Shown: positions 1 through 5,938 of the stretch, piece after piece
Numbering within the stretch: position 1 is the stretch's first letter
Layout: every line of letters begins with the position of its first letter
Source: Putridiphycobacter sp965367695
Lineage (GTDB): Bacteria; Bacteroidota; Bacteroidia; Flavobacteriales_D; Crocinitomicaceae
Length of the DNA: 8,193 bases
Direction of reading: 5' to 3'
Assembly (NCBI GenBank): GCA_965367695.1
Contig: CBDUKB010000137.1
Span: forward strand, 1-8,193
Program-made: the position numbers and the translations under genes
The notes under the pieces: model-generated
What the model saw: the letters and a program-made list of their open reading frames with translations, nothing else
The model's database searches: none
What the model was told of the DNA's origin: nothing

Positions 1-1197
1 GTCATCTCCCATGGCTTTTCCTACAGCGTACACTTCCACATTTCTTGCTTTTAATTTCTCTTCATATAGCTTTTGCAACTTTGGTGTCGACTTTTTACAA
101 TGTCCACAAGTCGCTTCCCAGAAATATAATATTTTATAGTCCGAATCAATTTTATAAAAATCAATCCAATTTTTTTCAGTTGAATCAGGTAAACATAGTC
201 TTGGTGCATAGCTGCCAATTAAAGATGGGCGCATTTCATCTGCTCTTTTACACACTTTTTTCAACCCTTCTTCAGTCATCCATGTCGCAATTGTTGGTGT
301 TGGGCAATAATATTTATCAACCATGTGTACAAATACATTTTCCATTCCCATTCTGTCCGATTGCTCGGTAGTTGAAGTAACATGAGAAATAATGTATTGT
401 TTCACTGCACTTGAATCTAATGTTTGCTCGATTAAGAAATCTGCATATTTACTAATGGTATCTGGTATCTGCAACAATACTTGGTTTGACAAATATTGCT
501 CTAATTTTTTATGGAACAAAGGCGTTCTTAAAATGGCATCATTTTTTAAATTGGTATTATCCCAAAAATGATGGATATAATAATTGTATACAAAATTTGA
601 ATCTGTTACAATACCATTTTCATCCTTAGGTGGTTCCGGTAAATCAACTTCGAGTGACATATTAATGATATCACCTAGGAACTTACCTTTAAAATCTGTT
701 ACCAATGATTTTTGAAAATCAATGACATCTTTATTCAAAGCCTTCAACTCTGTGGTGATTTCTTTTTTTCTAGCTTCATCAGCTGTTTTCATTTCAGTAT
801 TCAACTTATTTGCTAAAATTTTCTTACTGGTCATGTAATGCACATACTTGTAGAAAGCAATGTTGGTTCTCGATTTTTTAACTTTCATGCTTCCAACCAG
901 GTTAGCTTGGTCTTCAACAACTGCATCAACTATTTCGTAGTCATGCACAAAATCAAAATACTTTTGACCGGGTAAAAATACGGCGTACACCCCATTTTTA
1001 TGTTTTTTACCATCAAATTTAATCACCCCATTCTTCGATTGGGTCGTGTCGGCATAATACATGCCCTTTCCGACGTATTTCACTAAGTGAACAGTGGTGT
1101 CTTTAAATCCATTAATTGTAAATTTTAACTCTTGACTCATTCCAATATGAGCGGTCATCATTACCAAAAAAAGTGTAAGTTTTTGCTTGAAGTTCAT
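1..1197 (-). CDS. Secreted thioredoxin-like (TlpA/DUF5106-type) protein, C-terminus cut by window edge
   Basis: The reading frame is open from ATG 1197 down to base 1, giving 399 visible residues with no stop, so the end of the protein lies outside the window. Residues 1-22 form a signal peptide (Lys-containing start, hydrophobic stretch, probable cleavage near GMS-QE). Residues 23-110 are beta-rich and resemble the DUF4369-type N-terminal domain of Bacteroidota redoxins. Residues 125-165 are charged and helical, possibly coiled coil. The middle (about 170-330) is helical and fits the DUF5106 region. A thioredoxin fold begins near 350, with the redox motif CGHC at 364-367 after the strand ILYFWEAT. 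The family acts in the periplasm or at the outer envelope as a thiol-disulfide oxidoreductase; the substrate is unknown. It lies 76 bases downstream of the ABC permease on the same strand, so it may be read through from that operon. No Shine-Dalgarno is seen, which is normal for this phylum. Domain names are inferred by eye. Confidence 0.9.
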   Translation of the reverse strand, partial: MNFKQKLTLFLVMMTAHIGMSQELKFTINGFKDTTVHLVKYVGKGMYYADTTQSKNGVIKFDGKKHKNGVYAVFLPGQKYFDFVHDYEIVDAVVEDQANLVGSMKVKKSRTNIAFYKYVHYMTSKKILANKLNTEMKTADEARKKEITTELKALNKDVIDFQKSLVTDFKGKFLGDIINMSLEVDLPEPPKDENGIVTDSNFVYNYYIHHFWDNTNLKNDAILRTPLFHKKLEQYLSNQVLLQIPDTISKYADFLIEQTLDSSAVKQYIISHVTSTTEQSDRMGMENVFVHMVDKYYCPTPTIATWMTEEGLKKVCKRADEMRPSLIGSYAPRLCLPDSTEKNWIDFYKIDSDYKILYFWEATCGHCKKSTPKLQKLYEEKLKARNVEVYAVGKAMGDD

Positions 1198-1246
1198 GTT
1201 TTGAATTTTTCTTTTCTTTAAAGAGACGAAGATAATGTTAAATGGG

Positions 1247-1278
1247 TTTTAACTTTAACAAAATTTTAACGTTTTAAC
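1247..1278. repeat. Cluster of four TTTAAC direct repeats in the permease/redoxin gap
   Basis: On the plus strand TTTTAAC occurs at 1247-1253, 1264-1270 and 1272-1278, with a shorter TTTAAC at 1254-1259. This is four copies in 32 bases, just upstream of the redoxin start at 1197 and overlapping the permease stop codon (1276-1274). The gap (1198-1273) has no hairpin followed by a T-run, so no terminator separates the two genes. The repeats could bind a regulator, or simply reflect AT-rich sequence. Confidence 0.35.
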
Positions 1279-2485
1279 TCTTTTTAAATATTTTTAATAT
1301 TGTGCGACTTAAATTAAATTTCAATAGGAAGTAAAAACCCATTAAAAATATCAGCATCATACCAAGTCCAGCGAAGAAGCCAACAATTGATGAAGACAAG
1401 CCAAGGGATTGGAAAGAAGGATAAATAAACAAATACAAAAACAATACCACTAAAAAAATTGCCCCTAAAGCAATCCATGAAATTAATTTAAAATTGCTTG
1501 CTAAAATAGTTTGAGTGATTTGCTTTGGATAATATCCGAGCTTCATCAATAAGGCAATGTCCTTTTTTTTATTGGCTACTATGAGCTGTAAAAACTGGAG
1601 TAGCACAAATACTGACAATAATAAAATTAACATGGCAAAAAGCATAAACACCATCAATACATTCATTAAATAGGTTTTAATTTTACTAATACTCAAGCTA
1701 TTTTCTGAAATATCTAAATTCATCTCCTCCATCAAGTTGGCCAATTCATTATGTGCGCCTTCTTCTATTTTTAAAAACAGGCGGGAATAATTCTGTTTTA
1801 CACCCTTAGATGCACCATACTTATTATTTGAATATTCAATAAAACTTTCGGGTACTAATACCGAGCTTATCTGGGCAGAGAATCCAACTACTTGACCCAA
1901 TACCACCCCCCTACTGTGGTCACCAATTAAATGAATGCGCAATCGTACCGACTTAATTAAGTCCTCAGATATTTGCGGCAATCCCTGACTGGGTGCAATG
2001 CCATAATTCACTAAAGTTAAAAAGTCTCTTGGCAAAATAATAGGAACAATGTCATTTTCATTTTCCCATATCCATTTGTCCATATCTATTCCTTTTATAA
2101 AACGATTGGGAACTGACTGCAAAAACATATTGGCATAAAACCCTGGCAATCCATCTCCTGGATTTTCAGACATCCCTACTTCGTAGTCTGCCGATTCAAA
2201 AGGAGCAAGATCAAGTATAAAACTTTTACCTTTTAATAAGGAAAGATCCGACTGAGAAAAGCTGGTATTATTTAATCCCAAGCTGGTAAAGCTGGTGACT
2301 CTTTTTTGAATAATAACAGTGTTTTCTCCAAACACATCATCATTATTGGCCTTATTTTCTTGTAAATTGACAAATAAAATAACGGTCAAAAAACTAATAA
2401 ACAAGCCTATGAAAATACCTGTGATGGATAAGCCAAATTGAAACTTATGCGTCTTGTTTTTGAAAATATTTTTAATAACACTCAC
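1274..2485 (-). CDS. ABC transporter permease, FtsX/MacB/LolE-like
   Basis: This is a 403-residue inner-membrane protein with the classic FtsX-family layout. One membrane helix lies near residues 17-40, then an extracytoplasmic domain of about 230 residues (41-270), then three helices near 272-302, 334-356 and 365-389. The segment after the second helix (NKKKDIALLMKLGYYPKQI, 305-323) matches the cytoplasmic coupling region of FtsX/MacB permeases, where a basic stretch precedes an 'alLmkLG' helix. The start codon is GTG at 2485-2483. No other in-frame Met occurs before residue 105, after the first helix, so GTG is the only sensible start. It overlaps the ATPase stop codon in a GTGA arrangement, suggesting translational coupling. 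With a single permease gene, a homodimer paired with the neighbouring ATPase is expected. Such transporters move lipoproteins, peptides or lipids, or regulate envelope enzymes by mechanotransmission. The substrate cannot be told from sequence. Confidence 0.9.
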   Translation of the reverse strand: MSVIKNIFKNKTHKFQFGLSITGIFIGLFISFLTVILFVNLQENKANNDDVFGENTVIIQKRVTSFTSLGLNNTSFSQSDLSLLKGKSFILDLAPFESADYEVGMSENPGDGLPGFYANMFLQSVPNRFIKGIDMDKWIWENENDIVPIILPRDFLTLVNYGIAPSQGLPQISEDLIKSVRLRIHLIGDHSRGVVLGQVVGFSAQISSVLVPESFIEYSNNKYGASKGVKQNYSRLFLKIEEGAHNELANLMEEMNLDISENSLSISKIKTYLMNVLMVFMLFAMLILLLSVFVLLQFLQLIVANKKKDIALLMKLGYYPKQITQTILASNFKLISWIALGAIFLVVLFLYLFIYPSFQSLGLSSSIVGFFAGLGMMLIFLMGFYFLLKFNLSRTILKIFKKS

Positions 2486-3123
2486 AGGTTTAAAATTTTA
2501 AGGTTACTATTTTCAAATTCATTTCCCAAAGAAGTCAAAATCAAACCCGCTTCTTGCTTTTTACACTCGGTTAAAATCAGTTTAAAAGCCAAATCTGCAT
2601 TTGTTTTGTCTAAATGACTGAAAGGCTCATCCAACAATATCCATTCAAAAGGTTGACACAAAGCACGGACTATTGCAACCCTTTGTTTTTGACCCATTGA
2701 CAACAAGCCCACTTTTTTGTTTAAATAGGGCAACATGCCAACAACTGTTAAAAGTGATTCTATTTCAGCTTGTGTTTTATAAGTACTGAGCTCGTTTTTT
2801 ACTTGAATATTTTCCAACAAGGTTAAATCGTCGAAAAGGGATAAACTTTGAAAAACTGCCGCAAGTTTATTTTGTCTGAATGCAATCCATTCAGTTAATG
2901 GGATAGATTTCCCATTTTTATTATCAAATAATATTTCTCCTTCATAATCGAAACGCAAACCATACAAAAAAGACATTAATGAAGATTTACCTGCGCCACT
3001 TTGTGCCTTTATAAGGTAGTAATCTCCCTTTTCAAATTCAATAGTTTTATGCCAAATTCCATCATTGTGAAATACCTGCCCAATCATGGGTGTCGGAATT
3101 ATATTTTTTAAAACAATATTCAT
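2482..3123 (-). CDS. ABC transporter ATP-binding protein with degenerate switch region
   Basis: This 213-residue ATPase resembles the LolD/MacB/FtsE group that partners FtsX-like permeases, and it overlaps the permease gene by 4 bases. Visible motifs are Walker A AQSGAGKSS (40-48), Q-loop Gln92 in AAVFQSLSLF, signature LSMGQKQR (141-148), Walker B WILLDE (161-166, catalytic Glu166) and D-loop SHLD (169-172). Three departures from consensus are clear. The first Walker A Gly is Ala40. The signature is LSMGQ rather than LSGGQ. The switch-histidine position after the last strand reads LILTSLGNE (194-202), with Ser198 where 'THD' normally supplies His. The protein is short and ends soon after, so no histidine replaces it nearby. 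It is probably still nucleotide-binding because the Walker lysine (Lys46) and Glu166 are intact, but turnover may be slow or differently controlled. The start ATG 3123 is followed directly by a plausible N-terminal strand. Confidence 0.93.
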   Translation of the reverse strand: MNIVLKNIIPTPMIGQVFHNDGIWHKTIEFEKGDYYLIKAQSGAGKSSLMSFLYGLRFDYEGEILFDNKNGKSIPLTEWIAFRQNKLAAVFQSLSLFDDLTLLENIQVKNELSTYKTQAEIESLLTVVGMLPYLNKKVGLLSMGQKQRVAIVRALCQPFEWILLDEPFSHLDKTNADLAFKLILTECKKQEAGLILTSLGNEFENSNLKILNL

Positions 3124-3160
3124 TTAAATTTCAGCTTATATTTTATTTGGTCATTTTCAA

Positions 3161-3634
3161 TTAATCCTTTGGTGTGTACAGCATTTCAATGTGCGGTATA
3201 CCATCTTCTAAATACGCTTTTCCGGTAAATTTAAACATAAAATGCTCATAATACTTTTGTAAATATGTCTGTGCCGAAATTCTAATGGCAACATTGCCAT
3301 ACTTTTTACGAATGAATTCCATATTCGACTCCATTAATAAAACACCAATTTTTTGCCCCCTTACTTTTTCCGCTGTTGCTACCCTTCCTATTGAAACTTC
3401 AGGGTAAGAAATTTGAGGTGGTAGTATTCTCGAAACGGCAATTAAATCATCTTGGTAATAAATTAATACATGGTCTGCAGATTGATCTTTATAGTCTAAT
3501 TCTGGGTAAGGACAATTTTGTTCCACCACAAAAACGTTGGTCCTTAAAGCCAGCAAATCATACAATTCACTGTTTTTTAATTTTGTAAACTCCTTAATGA
3601 GTACTTTAATTTTTGTTGGATCAATGCGCATCAT
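3161..3634 (-). CDS. elaA: GNAT family N-acetyltransferase, ElaA-like
   Basis: This 157-residue protein closely follows the ElaA pattern. LYDLLALRTNVFVVEQNCPY (24-43) matches the signature N-terminal helix and 'FVVEQnCPY' motif. SIGRVATAEKVRGQKIG (81-97) is the acetyl-CoA-binding motif A, with the pyrophosphate loop RGQKIG at 92-97. SAQTYLQKYYEHFMFKFTG (120-138) is motif B, and the EDGIPHIEM ending (143-151) is highly typical of ElaA. It is a cytoplasmic acetyl-CoA-dependent acetyltransferase; the physiological substrate of the family is not established. Two adjacent ATG codons (3634 and 3631) could both start it. It is the first gene of the minus-strand cluster, 37 bases upstream of the ABC ATPase. 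No convincing TAnnTTTG promoter was found for it in the 92-base divergent gap. The functional link with the transporter is unclear and may be only transcriptional. Confidence 0.93.
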   Translation of the reverse strand: MMRIDPTKIKVLIKEFTKLKNSELYDLLALRTNVFVVEQNCPYPELDYKDQSADHVLIYYQDDLIAVSRILPPQISYPEVSIGRVATAEKVRGQKIGVLLMESNMEFIRKKYGNVAIRISAQTYLQKYYEHFMFKFTGKAYLEDGIPHIEMLYTPKD

Positions 3635-3673
3635 TATTTTAACATAATTCTGTGTGTTAATAAAATTTAAATA

Positions 3674-3705
3674 TTTGTTAAAGTTATATTTATATTATAG
3701 ATTTG
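3674..3705 (+). promoter_or_regulatory. Bacteroidota-type promoter (TTTG-N20-TAGATTTG)
   Basis: TTTG lies at 3674-3677 and TAGATTTG, an exact match to TAnnTTTG, at 3698-3705, separated by 20 bases. This is the known Bacteroidota -33/-7 promoter pattern with ideal spacing. Transcription should begin near 3709-3713, leaving a short 5' leader of about 15 A/T-rich bases before ATG 3727. There is no Shine-Dalgarno, as usual for the phylum. It is probably a strong promoter for the secreted T9SS cargo gene. Confidence 0.8.
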
Positions 3706-3726
3706 CTGAAAATAAAATAATTTATT

Positions 3727-4515
3727 ATGAAAAAAATTTTACTTATTGCATTAGCAATTGCTACAGTTAACACGGCATCTGCTCAAATTTATGAAGCAAA
3801 CGATTCAACTGCGTTTTCTTCTTGGACATCTTACGATTTAGATAGTGATGGAAATGGATTTATTGCTGCTGAAGATTTCAACGGAATGTCTGCTATTTCT
3901 TTTTCTTATGACAACGCAAGTGGTCCATTAACACCAGACAACTTGTTTGTTTCTCCAGCGATTGATTTATCAACTGGTTCTAGTTTAATGTTAAACTATA
4001 CAGTTACTGCAATTGATCAAGGTTGGGTTGCTGAAAAATATGCCATTTACATTGTAAACAACGTTGCTGCACTTGCAACTGGTAATTTTCCTGCTCCTGT
4101 AACTGAAGAAATTTTAACAACAGGTGTACTTACAAGAAACATTGACATTTCTGCTCAAGCTGATGGTCAGTCTACAGTATATGTTGTATTAAGACACTAC
4201 GATTGTACTGATCAATTTGCGATTGGATTTGACAATTTAAACATTACAGGTGATTTTGCTTCAGTTGAAGATAACAAAGTTGCTATTTCAAGCGCATACC
4301 CTAACCCAACTGTTGATGTATTAAACATTAACGTAACTGAGGAAGTGGCTAGCTTAAAAGTTTTAAACTTAGAAGGAAAAGTTGTAATCAACAACAATTC
4401 AGTTAACTCAAGTGTAATTAACTTAGATGTTAACGAATTAGCTCCAGGAATGTACGTTTATGAAGTAACTACAAAAGACGGTGCAGTTGCAAGAGAAACT
4501 TTTGTGAAAAAATAA
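3727..4515 (+). CDS. Secreted choice-of-anchor J-like protein with T9SS type A sorting domain
   Basis: This 262-residue exported protein begins with a signal peptide (MKKILLIALAIATVNTASA, cleavage expected before Gln20). Residues 26-175 resemble the choice-of-anchor J/cleaved-adhesin jelly-roll domain: 'FSSWTSYDLDSDGNGF' near the start, 'LFVSPAIDLS' at 73-82, and an ending 'FAIGFDNLNITGD'. The loop D37-x-D39-x-D41-G42 looks like a calcium-binding site. The C-terminal part (about 185-262) is a T9SS type A sorting domain: 'AYPNPTVDVLNINV', 'LKVLNLEGKVV', 'LAPGMYVYEVTTKDG', and a basic end FVKK. It should cross the outer membrane through the type IX system and be released or anchored there, with the sorting domain removed. 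No catalytic residues are recognised, so an adhesin or carbohydrate-binding role is only a guess. A near-consensus promoter, a strong terminator and a narrow codon set (many GCT, GTT, AAC, TTA) point to a highly expressed single-gene transcript. Confidence 0.9.
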   Translation: MKKILLIALAIATVNTASAQIYEANDSTAFSSWTSYDLDSDGNGFIAAEDFNGMSAISFSYDNASGPLTPDNLFVSPAIDLSTGSSLMLNYTVTAIDQGWVAEKYAIYIVNNVAALATGNFPAPVTEEILTTGVLTRNIDISAQADGQSTVYVVLRHYDCTDQFAIGFDNLNITGDFASVEDNKVAISSAYPNPTVDVLNINVTEEVASLKVLNLEGKVVINNNSVNSSVINLDVNELAPGMYVYEVTTKDGAVARETFVKK

Positions 4516-4534
4516 TTTTTTTACACTAAATTTG
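4501..4534 (+). promoter_or_regulatory. Probable promoter of the HD-domain gene (TTTG-N22-TAAATTTG)
   Basis: TAAATTTG at 4527-4534 is an exact TAnnTTTG match, and TTTG at 4501-4504 lies 22 bases upstream, within the 17-23 range described for Flavobacterium promoters. The upstream element sits in codons 259-260 of the preceding gene. Transcription would begin around 4538-4542, inside the 5' arm of the terminator hairpin and about 30 bases before ATG 4569. This would let the HD gene be expressed despite the strong terminator in front of it. Confidence 0.55.
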
Positions 4535-4536
4535 AA

Positions 4537-4568
4537 GGGTGAAGTTATTAAAACTTCACCCTTTTTTT
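4537..4568 (+). terminator. Rho-independent terminator of the T9SS cargo gene
   Basis: A perfect 10-bp stem pairs GGGTGAAGTT (4537-4546) with AACTTCACCC (4552-4561) around a 5-base loop (4547-4551), followed by seven T residues (4562-4568). It lies 21 bases after the stop codon of the secreted protein gene. It abuts the ATG of the HD gene, so the HD start cannot lie upstream of it in any normal arrangement. Confidence 0.92.
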
Positions 4569-5225
4569 ATGCAAGAAAATGAAGTCATCAACCAAGTGGT
4601 TGAATTAATCAAAGAAAGATTTAAAAACGATTCCAGTGGGCACGACTGGTTTCACATTGACCGAGTGAGAAGGACTGCGCGCAACATTGCAGCAATTGAA
4701 AATGCCGACCCTTACATTACCGAATTAGGCGCCTTACTACACGATATAGCGGACCATAAATTTGTCGATAACCCAGATGAGGAAGCCTTGGAACAAACTC
4801 AAGATATACTTATGGATTTATCAGTTCCACAAAAAATAATTGAAGCCGTTCAACATATTGTCCTCAATTGTTCGTTTAAAGGAGGAGTGGAAGCCAATAA
4901 AATGAAAAGTTTAGAAGGGAAAATCGTACAAGATGCTGATAAGTTAGATGCTATTGGTGCCATAGGCATTGCCAGAACATTTGCTTTTGGAGGTAAGTTT
5001 GGTTCTATTTTATACGACCCAAATATTGATCCTATCATTCATAAAGATTTAGCATCATATCAGAAAAACCGCAGTCACACCATCAATCATTTTCATGAAA
5101 AACTTTTGAAGTTAAAAGATTTGATGCACACGCCAACCGCACAAAAAATAGCTTTAAAACGACATCAATTTATGGAAGATTACTTATCAGAATTTCATAG
5201 TGAATGGAATGCAGAAATTAATTAA
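4569..5225 (+). CDS. HD-domain phosphohydrolase (YedJ/YpgQ-like)
   Basis: Starting at ATG 4569 the protein has 218 residues. The frame can be extended to a GTG at 4539, but those ten codons lie inside a terminator hairpin and its T-run, so ATG 4569 (MQENEVINQV) is preferred. HD-superfamily metal-binding features are visible: GHDWFHIDRV (24-33, probable ligand His29), LLHDIAD (56-62, His58-Asp59), a later His97 in VQHIVLN, and QDADKLDAIGAIGIAR (121-136) carrying the final Asp122/Asp124. The DADkLDAiGAiGiaR block is typical of the cytoplasmic YedJ/YpgQ group. B. subtilis YpgQ is a metal-dependent nucleotide pyrophosphohydrolase, so nucleotide hydrolysis is the likely activity, though the substrate here is unknown. 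The metal site looks complete. The 9-base gap to the next gene suggests the two are co-transcribed. Function is inferred from family motifs only. Confidence 0.9.
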   Translation: MQENEVINQVVELIKERFKNDSSGHDWFHIDRVRRTARNIAAIENADPYITELGALLHDIADHKFVDNPDEEALEQTQDILMDLSVPQKIIEAVQHIVLNCSFKGGVEANKMKSLEGKIVQDADKLDAIGAIGIARTFAFGGKFGSILYDPNIDPIIHKDLASYQKNRSHTINHFHEKLLKLKDLMHTPTAQKIALKRHQFMEDYLSEFHSEWNAEIN

Positions 5226-5234
5226 ATTAAAAGC

Positions 5235-5849
5235 ATGAGAAAACTATTACTATTCATCACCATATTGGGTACTTATTCATTTGCAAATGCCCAAAAGTTC
5301 GATTACGGACTCAGCATAGCGCCAACTTATAACTTTCAAATTTTTAGGGCTATTCCGAATAACATTTGGTCGACACAAAGTGGAAATGGCTTTTTAATGG
5401 GTGGTTTTTTCCAAGGTGCGATAGGAGAACACAGCTACTTTTCTTCTGGTCTTAAATTTGAATACTATGGTTTCAACTTAAAATACAATGGATACTTAGC
5501 TGAAAGTTACCGAGTAGCAAGTCTGAACATCCCCTTGATGTTCAAACAAGAAATTGGCTTGACAAAAAATTGGTTTTATGAAATTGGCCTGGGAATGAAC
5601 TACCATTTTTTAAACAGAAAATTCTCTAGCGGATTCTGGCTTAACGTCAATGAATTAGCCAATCAATTTCAACCACATTTTCAGTTAGGGCTTTCTTATT
5701 TTTCCCCAGAAAACAGATATGAAATATCGGCTTTGGGTCGTTATTATTTTGTAGATTTATGGAAGGATTTTGTGCAAGAAACTTCAAATACCAAAACCAA
5801 ACTAATGACCTTTGAATTGGCGCTAAAATTTTACATCAGCAAGCAATAA
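5235..5849 (+). CDS. Outer-membrane beta-barrel protein (PorT-like family)
   Basis: This 204-residue protein has a signal peptide (MRKLLLFITILGTYSFANA, cleavage expected before Gln20), followed by alternating aromatic/hydrophobic strands that fit an eight-stranded barrel. Approximate strands are 22-34, 53-62, 66-84, 92-107, 113-125, 146-156, 161-173 and 189-201. The phrase YRVASLNIPLMFKQEIG (92-108) resembles the 'yleiPlllk' hallmark of the Bacteroidota outer membrane beta-barrel (PorT-type) family, and the last strand ends in an aromatic residue (FYISKQ). Its size is close to that of the family. ATG 5235 comes 9 bases after the HD gene stop, suggesting shared transcription. A large OmpA-type envelope protein follows 89 bases later. 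The specific role (structural, transport or T9SS-related) cannot be told; the family name alone does not make it PorT. Confidence 0.85.
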   Translation: MRKLLLFITILGTYSFANAQKFDYGLSIAPTYNFQIFRAIPNNIWSTQSGNGFLMGGFFQGAIGEHSYFSSGLKFEYYGFNLKYNGYLAESYRVASLNIPLMFKQEIGLTKNWFYEIGLGMNYHFLNRKFSSGFWLNVNELANQFQPHFQLGLSYFSPENRYEISALGRYYFVDLWKDFVQETSNTKTKLMTFELALKFYISKQ

Positions 5850-5879
5850 ATTTCATAATTTTGAAGGCAATATTTTTAC

Positions 5880-5912
5880 TTGTTAATTTGATGATTAACG
5901 GTATAAAATTTG
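5880..5912 (+). promoter_or_regulatory. Weak candidate promoter before the OmpA-family gene
   Basis: In the 89-base gap, TTG (5880-5882) and TAAAATTTG (5904-5912) are spaced by 21 bases. The second element has three rather than two bases between TA and TTTG, so it is an imperfect match. An exact TAnnTTTG (TAATTTTG, 5856-5863) also occurs, but it has no TTG at suitable distance. Either could start transcription of the gene at 5939. No terminator follows the upstream barrel gene, so read-through is equally possible. Confidence 0.3.
5882..5899. repeat. Inverted repeat GTTAAT-N6-ATTAAC
   Basis: GTTAAT (5882-5887) and ATTAAC (5894-5899) form a perfect 6-bp palindrome with a 6-base spacer. It lies between the two candidate promoter elements of the OmpA-family gene, where an operator would sit. 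The arms are AT-rich and short, so chance is possible. Confidence 0.35.
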
Positions 5913-5938
5913 TAAAACAGTAAATAAAAAATTCACCC

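Noticed and set aside
45..371. Plus-strand open frame of 108 codons
   Set aside because: It lies opposite the redoxin gene, whose minus-strand frame has a signal peptide and the CGHC motif. The plus-strand product has no recognisable domain.
1227..1263. Minus-strand promoter TTTTG ... TATCTTCG for the redoxin gene
   Set aside because: The -7 element has a mismatch and the spacing is 24 bases, longer than the accepted range, so support is too weak to list.
3376..3588. Plus-strand open frame of 70 codons inside elaA
   Set aside because: It is antisense to a well-conserved ElaA reading frame and shows no family features.
4212..4397. Minus-strand open frame within the T9SS cargo gene
   Set aside because: It is antisense to the sorting-domain coding region and has no supporting motif or promoter.
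4539..4568. Upstream GTG extension of the HD-domain protein
   Set aside because: These ten codons are the terminator hairpin and T-run. ATG 4569 gives a natural N-terminus without them.
4850..5038. Minus-strand open frame within the HD-domain gene
   Set aside because: It is antisense to the conserved metal-binding region of the HD protein.
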